From Halomonas sp. SpR8 (GTDB taxonomy: Bacteria; Pseudomonadota; Gammaproteobacteria; Pseudomonadales; Halomonadaceae): DNA of 64,000 nt. The notes under the pieces are model-generated. The model made no database searches. It had not been told where the DNA came from and was given only the letters and a program-made list of their open reading frames with translations. This document shows, in pieces, positions 1 to 8,477 of this stretch (positions are counted from its first letter, which is position 1; every line of letters begins with the position of its first letter). The stretch covers positions 248,001 to 312,000 of the forward strand of contig NZ_JAUAMC010000002.1 in NCBI RefSeq assembly GCF_031010195.1, written 5' to 3'. Position numbers and translations under genes: made by a program.

Positions 1-90
1 GTGCAGAATCGTCATATCGATGACAACAGGCAGGAACGCCAGCATGACGGCAAACAGAACCAGCCACCGTTGTGGGATAGCAGCAAACAT
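1..90 (-). CDS. DHA2-type MFS exporter, N-terminal fragment (runs off window)
   Basis: Only the first 30 codons are inside the window. They start at an ATG at 90, preceded by an AGGAG ribosome site at about 103-107. The visible peptide is one hydrophobic segment ending in VVIDMTILH, the first-helix signature (VxxDxTIL/VxxALP type) of 14-TM DHA2 drug:proton antiporters such as SmvA and EmrB. It begins 40 bp after the RND permease stop on the same strand, so the two genes are probably cotranscribed and the operon is adaptor, RND permease, MFS exporter. The substrate cannot be read from this fragment, and the family call rests on about 25 residues. Confidence 0.6.
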   Translation of the reverse strand, partial: MFAAIPQRWLVLFAVMLAFLPVVIDMTILH

Positions 91-129
91 TAGCTACTTA
101 ACTCCTGAATAATTGGATATAACTTACCG

Positions 130-3100
130 TTATGGGGTTCGCCAGCCATTAACGCGCTCCTGAAGACCCATCACGAAAACGAAGAACACCGGGACGAAGA
201 GAATCACCAGAAGCGTTCCGCTAACCATGCCGCCGAACACCCCCGTGCCTATCGCATGCTGGGTTTTGGCACTGGCGCCAAACGCAACCATCAGCGGCAC
301 CACCCCCAAGCCAAAAGCGAGTGAGGTCATCAGAATCGGGCGCAGGCGCAGGCTGGCGGCTTCCACCGCGGCCTCCATCAGCCCCTTACCTTGCTCACGC
401 AACTGTTTTGCAAACTCAACGATCAGGATCGCGTTTTTCGCCGACAACCCGATCACGGTGACCATACCGACTTTGAAGAAAACATCGTTAGGCAGGTCTC
501 GCAGCAGCATCGCAGCCACCGCACCCAGCAACCCCAGCGGGACAACGAGTATCACCGACAGCGGAATGGACCAGCTCTCGTAGAGAGCGGCTAACACCAG
601 AAACACCGCCAGGATTGACAGCGCAACCAGCATGGGTGCCTGGGCAGCGGACTGCCGCTCCTGAAGGGATTGCCCCGTCCAGGCCACTGCGAAGCCGGGC
701 GGAAGTCGCTGCGCCAGACGTTCCATTTCAGCCATCGCTTCACCGGTGGAGGCCCCCGCCGCCGCACTACCGGAAATGCTGGTGGCGGGGTAGCCCAGGT
801 AGCGCACCATTTGCAGCGGTGTTTCGTCCCATACCGGGGTAACCACCTCTGACAGTGACACCATGCCTCCCCTGCTATTACGCACGTGTAGCTTGAGCAC
901 GTCGTCGACCTGCATACGTGCCGACGCATCCGCTTGCAGAATCACCTGTTGCATCCGCCCCTCATTCGGGAAATCGTTGATGTAGGAGGATCCCATCGCG
1001 GTAGACAGGATTTCGCTAATGTTGGCGAACGATACCCCGAGCGCTTCGGCTTTCTGACGATCAATGTCAAGACGAATGCTCGCACCTTCCGGAAGGCCGT
1101 CGGAATAGACGTCGCTGACTACCTTGCTCTGCGCCGCCAGTTCAAGCAGCGTCGTCTCGGCAGCCTTAAGGGCGGCCGGCCCCTGGTTGCGTCGATCCTG
1201 TAAGAACATCGTAAAGCCGGACTTGGTGCCCAATTCATCAATGGCCGGCGGCAACATACTCATCACCGTCCCTTCGTTCAGTTGACTCATGGCTCCCTGG
1301 ACTCCTTCCGCTTCACTCGCCGCCGTGGCACCGTCACGCTGCCCCCAATCCTTTAGCGTGGTGAACGTCAGCGCCGTATTCGCGCCAGACCCGGAGAATC
1401 CGAAGCCCAAAATAGACATATTGCCGTCCACTGCAGGGCGCGCCATGACGTACGACTCATACGCCCTGACGACATCCAGGGTACGCTCGGTTGTCGCATT
1501 GGCAGGTAACTGGATACTGGCCATGAAATAGCCTTGATCCTCTTCCGGCAGAAAAGCCGAAGGCAGCTGGCGGAAGGCGAGCACCAGCACGCCTGCGATG
1601 ACCACAAACACCAGCATGACCCGACCACTACGGGCGACTAATCTTCCCACACGCGATTCGTACCGAGCGGTCATACGTTTAAGCGCTTGGTTGAACCAGC
1701 CGAAGAAGCCGCCTTTGTCGTGATGCCCCGATTTAATGGGTTTGAGAAGGGTTGCGCATAGCGCCGGTGTCAGCGTTAACGCCAGAAACGCCGAGAACAG
1801 AATCGAGACCACCATCGCCAGGGCGAATTGCTTATAGATCACACCGACCGAGCCACTCGAGAAGGCCATCGGAATAAACACCACCGTCAATACCAGGGTG
1901 ATGCCCACCACCGCACCAGTGATCTCCTTCATCGCCTTGATGGTGGCGTCCTTTGGCGACAATCCCTCTTTGGCCATGATGCGCTCAACGTTCTCGACCA
2001 CCACGATAGCGTCATCGACGATGATGCCAATCGCCAACACCATGCCAAACATCGTCAGAACGTTGATTGAGAAACCTGCCAGCAGCATCACCGTGAAGGT
2101 TCCCAACAGCGCAATCGGCGCGACCAGTGCGGGAATCAGCGTGTAACGGATGTTCTGTAGGAACAGCAACATCACCAGGAAGACCAGTACCATCGCCTCG
2201 ATGAGGGTATGGATGACCTTCTCGATAGAAACCTTAACGAACGGGGCCGTATTAAAGGGGATCGATGAGCTCATGCCCGCGGGTAGCGCCTGGTTTAATT
2301 CAGCCAGGCGCGCCTGGACACTTTCCGCCGTGCGGACAGCATTGGCACCGGGTGCCAGCTGTATGGCCGCCGCCGTCGCTGGCTGGCCATCCTCACGATT
2401 GGAGAAGCCGTAGGATTGAGCGCCCAACTCGACTCGCGCCACATCGCCCAACACCACGTTGGAGCCGTCTACATTAGCGCGAAGTACGATAGCAGCGAAC
2501 TCTTCCGGCGTGCTCAATTGCCCCTGTGCAGTCAACAGCGAGGATACCTTTTGGCCGGGTAAGGCCGGAGACGCGCCGATGCTGCCCGGTACAATCGGTG
2601 CGTTCTGCTCCATGATCGCGGTCGAGAGATCATTTACCGACAAGTCGAAAGCAATCAGCTTCTCCGGTTCTATCCAGATTCGCATTGCCTGCTCAGCACC
2701 GAACAGTTGCACACGACCAACACCGTCAATGCGGCGCAGCTCCTCGACGATATTACGCGCCATATAGTCGTTCAGAGCGATCTCATCGAAGCGCCCATCC
2801 TCGGAATTCAGGCCCACGATCATCAGAAAGCTGGATGACGCTGACTCTACGCTCAACCCATCCTGACGAACCGCCTGAGGTAACCGAGGTTCGACTGCCT
2901 TGAGTCTATTCTGCACATCCACTTGGGCCAGTTCCGGGTTTGTCCCTGGCTTGAATGTGGCGATGACAGACGCCGACCCCGAAGCATCGGCCGATGATTC
3001 GAAGTACAGCAGGTTCTTGACACTGGACAGCTCACGTTCGATGAGACTGAGCACGGCGTCGTTCATGGTTTGCGGTGTGGCGCCGGGATACGTCGCAGTG

Positions 3101-3234
3101 ATGGTCACCGACGGGGGCGCTACCGAGGGGTAGTGAGCGACCGGCAACTGAGGAATGGCGATCACGCCCAGGAGGATGATAAACAGCGCGACCACCCACG
3201 CGAAGACTGGGCGCTGGATGAAGAACTGGGGCAT
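130..3234 (-). CDS. RND multidrug efflux permease, AdeB/MexB-like (HAE1 family)
   Basis: This is the inner-membrane proton-driven pump subunit of a tripartite exporter. At 1034 aa it has the usual HAE1 length. It opens with the family N-terminus MPQFFIQRPVFAWV, and the early region (VAPPSVTITATYPGAT, then VDVQNRLKAVEPRLPQ) resembles AdeB and AcrB. The paired proton-relay aspartates lie in IIVDDAIVVVENVERIM (TM4, near residue 405), and the partner lysine is in GLSAKNAILIVEFAKQ (TM10, near residue 935), so it looks catalytically intact. An AGGAG sits 8 bp before the ATG. The gene starts 18 bp after the adaptor gene on the same strand. No outer-membrane factor gene is visible, so it may borrow a TolC-like channel or have one outside the window. 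The exact drug profile cannot be inferred. Confidence 0.93.
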   Translation of the reverse strand: MPQFFIQRPVFAWVVALFIILLGVIAIPQLPVAHYPSVAPPSVTITATYPGATPQTMNDAVLSLIERELSSVKNLLYFESSADASGSASVIATFKPGTNPELAQVDVQNRLKAVEPRLPQAVRQDGLSVESASSSFLMIVGLNSEDGRFDEIALNDYMARNIVEELRRIDGVGRVQLFGAEQAMRIWIEPEKLIAFDLSVNDLSTAIMEQNAPIVPGSIGASPALPGQKVSSLLTAQGQLSTPEEFAAIVLRANVDGSNVVLGDVARVELGAQSYGFSNREDGQPATAAAIQLAPGANAVRTAESVQARLAELNQALPAGMSSSIPFNTAPFVKVSIEKVIHTLIEAMVLVFLVMLLFLQNIRYTLIPALVAPIALLGTFTVMLLAGFSINVLTMFGMVLAIGIIVDDAIVVVENVERIMAKEGLSPKDATIKAMKEITGAVVGITLVLTVVFIPMAFSSGSVGVIYKQFALAMVVSILFSAFLALTLTPALCATLLKPIKSGHHDKGGFFGWFNQALKRMTARYESRVGRLVARSGRVMLVFVVIAGVLVLAFRQLPSAFLPEEDQGYFMASIQLPANATTERTLDVVRAYESYVMARPAVDGNMSILGFGFSGSGANTALTFTTLKDWGQRDGATAASEAEGVQGAMSQLNEGTVMSMLPPAIDELGTKSGFTMFLQDRRNQGPAALKAAETTLLELAAQSKVVSDVYSDGLPEGASIRLDIDRQKAEALGVSFANISEILSTAMGSSYINDFPNEGRMQQVILQADASARMQVDDVLKLHVRNSRGGMVSLSEVVTPVWDETPLQMVRYLGYPATSISGSAAAGASTGEAMAEMERLAQRLPPGFAVAWTGQSLQERQSAAQAPMLVALSILAVFLVLAALYESWSIPLSVILVVPLGLLGAVAAMLLRDLPNDVFFKVGMVTVIGLSAKNAILIVEFAKQLREQGKGLMEAAVEAASLRLRPILMTSLAFGLGVVPLMVAFGASAKTQHAIGTGVFGGMVSGTLLVILFVPVFFVFVMGLQERVNGWRTP

Positions 3235-3252
3235 TACGGAGACTCCTGAAGC

Positions 3253-4413
3253 TTAATAAGAAGATGCCACTGAAGCCTCAAGAGGCGATGACACATGCCA
3301 ATCAGTCGCGCTGACTTCGATACCATCCGCCAGTCGCTCTATACCCTCGACGACGATCCTCTGTCCCGCTGTCACCCCCGCTTGCACCCGATAACTGCCG
3401 TTCGCCAATTCACCAAGCTCCACTGAGACCATCAATGCCTTGTCGCTGGCACCAATCAACCAAACGTAGGGCTTACCGCCGATGCGCACCACAGACTGTT
3501 GCGGCACCGTCAACGCATTGTCATAGCTTGCATAGGGCACGCGGGCCCGCACAAACATACCGGGCAGCAGGCGCCGATTGGGGTTGTCCACGAGTACACG
3601 CAGCAAAAGGTCACCTGTGCTGGCATCCACATTGATACCCGAAAAAAGAATGCGTCCGGTGACATCGTAGGGCGTACCGTTGCTGCCGAGGATCGTGACC
3701 GGCAAGCCTTTGTCGAGGGAGGGTTGCGCCGCTATCGCGTCTTGAAGCGATTCGAGCGAGGAAACCGAGCGCCGAACATCCACATAGACCTTATCGATCT
3801 GCTGAACACGGGCCATGGGCGTACTATCACTGCTGGCGACCAGCGTTCCCTCCGTCACCAACGCCTGATCAATTCGGCCTGCAATGGGGGACGCCACCGT
3901 GGAGAATTCCAAGTCAAGACGGCGGCGAGACAGCGTGGCACGCGCTTGGGCCACCTCAGCGGCGGCCTGCTGGCTTTTGGATACGGCGTCATCGTAAGCC
4001 TGGCGGCTAACCGACTCTGCCCTGACAAGCGGCTCCAACCGCGCTGACTGCGCACGGGCATGGGTAAGCTCGGCTTCGGCTTTCTGCAACGCCGCCTCTG
4101 CCGTTTCCACTTCAGCTCGAAATGGCGCAGGGTTGATTTCGAATAATGGCTGCGTCGCAGTCACGTCGGTTCCCTGCTCGAAAAGTCGACGTTGGACGAT
4201 CCCGCTAACCTGCGGACGAATTTCCGCCACTTGAAACGGGGCGACCCGGGCCGGCAAGTCTCCGCTCAGCTCCAATCTAACGGGTTCCAAGGTAACCACA
4301 GACACTCGGGCAGGAGACGGCGCTACTTCTTGCTCAACTGGCCCGCAGGCAGTTAGCAAGGTGAGTAGCAAGGCACAGAAGCCACCATTGCGGTAAATAT
4401 ATCGGATCGTCAT
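3253..4413 (-). CDS. RND efflux periplasmic adaptor subunit (MexA/AdeA-like lipoprotein)
   Basis: This is the membrane-fusion protein that links the RND permease to an outer-membrane channel. It is 386 aa long. A lipoprotein signal ends in the lipobox LLTAC with Cys23 as the lipidation site. A biotinyl-lipoyl-like half follows, then the alpha-helical hairpin (AETALQKAEAELTHARAQ region), the second lipoyl half (TVASPIAGRID) and the beta-barrel/membrane-proximal domain. The ATG at 4413 has AAGGG 8 bp upstream. It is the first gene of the operon, and its promoter faces the response regulator across a 160-bp divergent region, the arrangement of adeA relative to adeR in Acinetobacter. Confidence 0.92.
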   Translation of the reverse strand: MTIRYIYRNGGFCALLLTLLTACGPVEQEVAPSPARVSVVTLEPVRLELSGDLPARVAPFQVAEIRPQVSGIVQRRLFEQGTDVTATQPLFEINPAPFRAEVETAEAALQKAEAELTHARAQSARLEPLVRAESVSRQAYDDAVSKSQQAAAEVAQARATLSRRRLDLEFSTVASPIAGRIDQALVTEGTLVASSDSTPMARVQQIDKVYVDVRRSVSSLESLQDAIAAQPSLDKGLPVTILGSNGTPYDVTGRILFSGINVDASTGDLLLRVLVDNPNRRLLPGMFVRARVPYASYDNALTVPQQSVVRIGGKPYVWLIGASDKALMVSVELGELANGSYRVQAGVTAGQRIVVEGIERLADGIEVSATDWHVSSPLEASVASSY

Positions 4414-4573
4414 ACATCGTCCCTTCAGGCATAGTTCTTGCTGGCATAATTACTGCAGACTTAATTTCTGCAGACATAGGCAAACATTTGCCTACCAATA
4501 GAATTGAAGGGGACTATATCGCTGTAGCGTGGTATTAACGTCGACGGTATGTGTAGATATGATGGAGAACACA
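4414..4573. promoter_or_regulatory. Divergent control region of efflux operon and two-component genes
   Basis: The region lies between the adaptor gene and the response regulator gene. It holds an exact 8-bp inverted repeat with a 2-bp spacer at 4477-4494 (TAGGCAAA-CA-TTTGCCTA). It also has a direct repeat CTGCAGAC at 4453-4460 and 4468-4475, 15 bp apart start to start. AdeR and BaeR-type regulators bind direct repeats in such regions, so the CTGCAGAC pair is one candidate site. The palindrome could be the operator of a different, symmetric regulator. The assignments are inference. Confidence 0.45.
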
Positions 4574-5332
4574 ATGAATGTTTCACTAGGCACTTTCATG
4601 TCCACGACTCATCAGTCGCCAAGTTCTCCTCCTGCCCTGCAAGCATTGGTTCTCATCGCCGAAGACGAGCCTGAGATCGCTGATATTCTGCAAGCTTATC
4701 TGAGACGTGCGGGCCTCCGAACCATCTACGCAGAAGATGGACGCAAGGCATTGGACATGCATTTTTCGATGAAACCCGATCTCGTCTTACTTGATGTAAA
4801 GATGCCTAAACTGGATGGTTGGCAGGTACTGTCAGAGGTTCGCCACCGCGGTGAGACGCCCGTCATCATGTTGACCGCCATGGATCAGGACATCGATAAA
4901 CTGATGGGTTTGCGCTTTGGTGCCGACGACTACGTCGTCAAGCCGTTTAACCCTGCTGAGGTCGTCGCACGCGCTCAGGCAGTGTTAAGGCGCACCATGG
5001 CTGATGCAAACCACCAACCCCGTGTCCTCCGGGTTCCGCCCTTTGAGATCGACCTGGAACAACACGAAGCCTTTGTTCAGGTGGGAGAAGAGTCACATAG
5101 CCTTGCGTTGACGCTCACCGAATTCAGATTGTTGACGCACCTTGCACGCGTACCCAAAAAAGTTTGCACCCGCGCAGAGTTGTTGGCCGCCTGCCTACCC
5201 GAAAGTGAAGCACTTGAACGCACTGTCGACAGCCATATAAGCAAGCTGCGTAAAAAACTGGAAGACCTCGGTGTGAGAGGCATACCCGTTGGCATACGCG
5301 GTGTCGGGTACCGGCTGTGGGGAGCAGAATGA
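4574..5332 (+). CDS. OmpR/PhoB-family response regulator, AdeR/BaeR-like
   Basis: This is a DNA-binding response regulator expected to control the divergent RND pump. The receiver domain carries the acidic pair in IAEDEPEIAD, the phosphoacceptor Asp74 (counting from 4574) in LVLLDVKMP, the threonine in VIMLTAMDQDIDK and the lysine in VVKPFNPAEV. A winged-helix domain follows, with LTLTEFRLL and a C-terminal VRGVGYRL. The PVIMLTAMDQDIDKLM and VVKPFNPAEVVARAQ stretches are very AdeR-like. I chose the ATG at 4574 because GGAGA sits 5 bp before it. In-frame ATGs at 4529, 4559, 4562 and 4598 lack a better site. The stop overlaps the kinase start (ATGA). Confidence 0.9.
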   Translation: MNVSLGTFMSTTHQSPSSPPALQALVLIAEDEPEIADILQAYLRRAGLRTIYAEDGRKALDMHFSMKPDLVLLDVKMPKLDGWQVLSEVRHRGETPVIMLTAMDQDIDKLMGLRFGADDYVVKPFNPAEVVARAQAVLRRTMADANHQPRVLRVPPFEIDLEQHEAFVQVGEESHSLALTLTEFRLLTHLARVPKKVCTRAELLAACLPESEALERTVDSHISKLRKKLEDLGVRGIPVGIRGVGYRLWGAE

Positions 5333-6408
5333 AACTCATTGGATTGAGTCGGACAATCGCATTGACAATGGCAGCGATGGCGTTTGGCATAACACTGCTA
5401 GTCGTAGTGACCTCTTATGTTTTCTATTTCATTACCTTCCATTTTTGGCAGGGGTCGATTAGCGAACCAAACATGTTCCCGTCGGGGCTCGAGTGGGCTT
5501 GGCTCGTTGGCACTACGTTGGTTGGGCTCGCGTTCGCCGTGATAGTGGGCATTCACTTGGCACGTCGCATTCTGGTGCCGCTAAACTCCGTAACAGAAAG
5601 CATGCGGCGCGTCGCGCAAGGCGACCTGGACGCACGCGCCATGACGGGTGATAGGTCGTTAGGCGAGGCCGCCGTTTTGGCAAACGACTTCAATGCCTTG
5701 GCAGACCAATTACAGCGTATGTCCAAGGAAATGACGTTCTGGAATGCGGCTATTGCCCATGAGCTGCGTACGCCCGTTACTATTTTACGCGGACGCCTGC
5801 AAGGCTTGGCAGAAGGCGTATTCCCCCCCGCCCCCCCCCAGTTTATGAGCCTCCTTACCCAAATCGACGGCATGGCTCAACTGATTGAAGACCTTCGCGC
5901 CGTGAGCTTGGCCGACAGCGGCCATCTGAACCTTGAGATCAAGAAATGTGATCTTCCTACTGAAATTGAATCAGTCGTAGAATTTTGTAGGCATGCCCTA
6001 AATGCATCAAATCATTATCCGACCCTTGATCTGCAATCTGGCGCCGTGTATTGCGATCCTGTCCGTATTCGTCAGGCATTGCTTGCGCTGCTGGAAAACG
6101 TTCGCCAGCATGCATCACCAGGGTCACTCATCATCCAAACGCGCCAGGATGACGGGTGGTGTGTTTTGCGTGTGGTGGATTCCGGCCCAGGTATTCCTCA
6201 GGAATATGCCTCTCATATTTTCACAGCATTCCGGCATGCGCGGGATGCTGGCAATAATATGCAAGGAAACAAGCGAGGAAGTGGACTCGGATTGGCGGTG
6301 GTGGCAGCTATTGCCAGAGCCCATCGTGGCGAGGCCAGATGTTACCCCTCTGATGAGGGTGGATCTTGTTTCGAATTGCGTTGGCCTTCTCAATCACACA
6401 GTACGTGA
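5329..6408 (+). CDS. Sensor histidine kinase, AdeS/BaeS-like, with poly-C tracts
   Basis: This is the membrane sensor kinase paired with the regulator just upstream; the start ATG overlaps the regulator stop by 4 bp and has GGAG ahead of it. It has two transmembrane helices around a short periplasmic loop, then a HAMP domain (RRILVPLNSVTESMRRVAQGD). The dimerisation and phosphoacceptor helix follows with AHELRTPVTILRGRL (His144), then an ATPase domain with the N box (LLENVRQHA), VDSGPGIP and GSGLGLAVV. The FWNAAIAHELRTPVTILRG stretch is close to AdeS. Runs of 7 and 8 cytosines at 5823-5829 and 5831-5838 encode PPAPP just after the His helix and would be prone to slippage. Confidence 0.9.
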   Translation: MKLIGLSRTIALTMAAMAFGITLLVVVTSYVFYFITFHFWQGSISEPNMFPSGLEWAWLVGTTLVGLAFAVIVGIHLARRILVPLNSVTESMRRVAQGDLDARAMTGDRSLGEAAVLANDFNALADQLQRMSKEMTFWNAAIAHELRTPVTILRGRLQGLAEGVFPPAPPQFMSLLTQIDGMAQLIEDLRAVSLADSGHLNLEIKKCDLPTEIESVVEFCRHALNASNHYPTLDLQSGAVYCDPVRIRQALLALLENVRQHASPGSLIIQTRQDDGWCVLRVVDSGPGIPQEYASHIFTAFRHARDAGNNMQGNKRGSGLGLAVVAAIARAHRGEARCYPSDEGGSCFELRWPSQSHST

Positions 6409-6511
6409 TCACATAGCGCGTGATTGCTAAATGAATCAACTTTACGTCTTTAAACCCTGCACCCCATAAAGACCCGATCCACAAAACAGGCATCCCCCGA
6501 GCAAGCAATAC

Positions 6512-7321
6512 TCAACGCACAAAAACCATCACCACCAGCACCATTGTCAGCAGTAGCAAGTATACCCCGGCATGGATGCGATCAGGGATGCGTCCGATCC
6601 ATATCGACGCCAGGCGGATACCGAGCCATGAGCCCACCGCTAGCACCAGCAACGCACGCACATCCACATAGCCCGCATACCAGGCCCCAAAAGCGGTGCC
6701 ACTTGCCGACAGCAACACATATGTTGCGGTACCACTTACCGCCATCGGCAACGATAACGGGTTAGCCATTGCCGTGGCCGCTGTCATGCTGGCACCTCTT
6801 CGGCGCATGAGCGGTACGGTCATTACGCTACCGCCCACACCCAGCAAGGCGGCGACCGCTCCGATGAACGTTCCCGTCATCGCTGTTACCAGATGCCCCA
6901 TGGGGCGTACATCACCACTCGCCTGGTGCAGAAAACCGGGCCGAAGCACAGCATCCAGAATCGTAATACCCAGATAGCCGATAAAGGCCCAGCGCACCCA
7001 CTCCCCACTTAACGACACGGCGGCTGCCGCTCCGAGCACGGCCCCCATGGCGATATAGCCAACCATGGGACGCACCAGATGCCATTGCACAGTCTGTCGA
7101 CGGTGATGACGCCAAGTCGCTAATGATGCAGCAAACACCATCAACGCGGTCGAAGTAGCCACCGCGATATGCATGGCCGCCTGACCGATACCGCTATCCA
7201 GCCCATGGACGGAAATCAGCAGGGTATACAGCAAGGGAACCACGACAAACCCACCACCGAAACCAAACAACACAGTGGTAACTCCCGCCAACCCGCCACA
7301 AAGAAGCAGTACGCTATACAC
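6512..7321 (-). CDS. TauE/SafE-family (sulfite exporter-like) membrane permease
   Basis: This is a polytopic inner-membrane protein of about 269 aa and seven or eight helices. Two glycine-rich family repeats are present (GVTTVLFGFGGGFVVVPLL near the N-terminus and IGAVAALLGVGGSVMTVPLM in the second half). TauE/SafE proteins move small organo-sulfur or sulfite-like anions, but the substrate here is unknown. I favour the GTG at 7321, which has AGGAG 7 bp upstream. An ATG at 7327 is nearly on top of that site, and a TTG at 7345 lacks one. The first 180 bp are duplicated at 9467-9646. It is divergent from an AraC-type gene that in this copy is truncated. Confidence 0.8.
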   Translation of the reverse strand: MYSVLLLCGGLAGVTTVLFGFGGGFVVVPLLYTLLISVHGLDSGIGQAAMHIAVATSTALMVFAASLATWRHHRRQTVQWHLVRPMVGYIAMGAVLGAAAAVSLSGEWVRWAFIGYLGITILDAVLRPGFLHQASGDVRPMGHLVTAMTGTFIGAVAALLGVGGSVMTVPLMRRRGASMTAATAMANPLSLPMAVSGTATYVLLSASGTAFGAWYAGYVDVRALLVLAVGSWLGIRLASIWIGRIPDRIHAGVYLLLLTMVLVVMVFVR

Positions 7322-7670
7322 CGCCATTCTCCTGAAGAAACGCAATAGCAGGCACTATATGACGGCAGAAGTTGGCCGACCCTCGTCATTTGGACAATAA
7401 TCATTGTGTTTCGGCCAGGTTGACGACAATGCTTAATATTCCCCTGTCAGACGTAGACGATGTAGCACGCCCCCTGGTGGCCATCGGCACTGATTACCGC
7501 CCCGGCACACTGCTCGACTTTCATACTCATCGTCGCGCCCAGTTTCTTTATGGGATGACAGGTCTTATGGAAGTCGACACGGATGACGGTACCTGGATGG
7601 TGCCACCTTTCAGTGGCGTCTGGCTGCCTGCGGGCAAGCACCATCAGGTACGCATGAACGGGGTTAGCAC
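7142..7670. repeat. 529-bp direct repeat, copy 1 (TauE 5' end plus AraC 5' end)
   Basis: This block recurs at 9467-9995 at a constant offset of 2325 bp without gaps. I count about 18 substitutions in 529 positions, near 97% identity. It spans the divergent promoter region, the 5' part of the TauE permease and the cupin half of the AraC-type gene. Here the permease is intact and the regulator is cut. In copy 2 the reverse holds. Confidence 0.93.
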
Positions 7671-7719
7671 CATTGATTTTTTAGCGGGCTCATATCCCTG
7701 GCAGGTGTCGTGCTCGTAA
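7429..7719 (+). pseudogene. AraC-family regulator, 5' fragment (cupin domain only)
   Basis: The first 80 codons encode the N-terminal AraC cupin sensor (LLDFHTHRRAQFLYGMTGLME, then VWLPAGKHHQVRMNG) and are nearly identical to the intact gene at 9754. At 7670 the similarity stops abruptly. Sixteen unrelated codons follow before the stop at 7719, so the HTH half is missing. The fragment cannot bind DNA by itself. It is the left-hand remnant of the block duplication that brought in the HxlR/quinone reductase pair. Confidence 0.85.
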
Positions 7720-7751
7720 TCGCTATCGGTACATGGTCGACGAATAAATAG
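7677..7751 (+). pseudogene. Possible C-terminal tail of a DMT/EamA-like permease
   Basis: Directly after the repeat boundary one frame reads FFSGLISLAGVVLVIAIG followed by a short polar end and a stop at 7749. This is the shape of a last transmembrane helix of a drug/metabolite transporter. It has no start and no upstream continuation. The rest of 7752-7967 shows no convincing gene. The call rests on hydrophobic pattern alone. Confidence 0.3.
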
Positions 7752-7967
7752 CTATAACAGAGATCCGCCACATCGCTGCTGCAAACGTTATGGCATGCGT
7801 CCAGTCATCGCTCGATGAAACCTTCATTGCCTTACACGAGACGACCTACCTTATTAGTTCAACTGGCCAGAATATCCTTAACGTCATGCCAAGGAACGCT
7901 TGTTCAGGAAATTGAGATCCAAGAAACGCAGATTGGCCATATCAATTACCAAGCTTAAAAGAGGCTG

Positions 7968-8324
7968 TTAGTTAATATGAGTATTATTGCCGTTGGTGTC
8001 TTGCCAAGAGAGATAGTTATCTCCCCACTCTTTCATGGCGTTGAGCACTGGGGCCAGAGTCAGCCCAAGCTCGGTAAGCGAATATTCGACACGTGGGGGA
8101 ACTTCGGCAAACACTTCTCGAGAGATAATACCGTGCGATTCAAGCTCTCGAAGTTGCAATGTCAACGACCGTTGCGTGACGCCACCGATAAGCTTGCGAA
8201 GCTCTCCAAATCGTTTGGTTCCGCTGAGTAGATAGTAAATGATCAGCGGTTTCCATTTGCCGCCAGCAACAGCAACGGTCGCTTCAACAGTGCACCGATA
8301 CTCATGAGCTTCTTGCTTCTTCAT
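7968..8324 (-). CDS. HxlR-family winged-helix transcriptional regulator
   Basis: The protein is 118 aa, typical for HxlR. It has the family N-terminus with a conserved cysteine (HEYRCTVEATVAV), then GGKWKPLIIYYLLSG, the recognition helix region FGELRKLIGGVTQRSLTLQLREL, and the wing EVPPRVEYSLTELG. HxlR proteins respond to electrophiles, quinones or oxidants, often through that cysteine. It is divergent from the quinone oxidoreductase at 8478, separated by 153 bp, and probably regulates it. A TA-rich partly symmetric stretch near 8350-8370 (AAATATATCCCTATATAT) is a plausible operator. The start at 8324 lacks a strong ribosome site. Confidence 0.88.
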   Translation of the reverse strand: MKKQEAHEYRCTVEATVAVAGGKWKPLIIYYLLSGTKRFGELRKLIGGVTQRSLTLQLRELESHGIISREVFAEVPPRVEYSLTELGLTLAPVLNAMKEWGDNYLSWQDTNGNNTHIN

Positions 8325-8477
8325 CCGTTATACACCCGCCATTAGTATAAAATATATCCCTATATATCAAATATGTGCCTACTTTTCAATCTCACACCTA
8401 GTATCTAGAATATCTCTTTCGCAGCAGCTAGTGCTGTGCTGCGCTCTTTTACCTGAAAAGCTTGATGGAGCACCCTG

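Noticed and set aside
7752..7967. Transposase remnant downstream of the truncated AraC gene
   Set aside because: Short basic peptides can be read in several frames, but none has a recognisable transposase motif or terminal inverted repeats.
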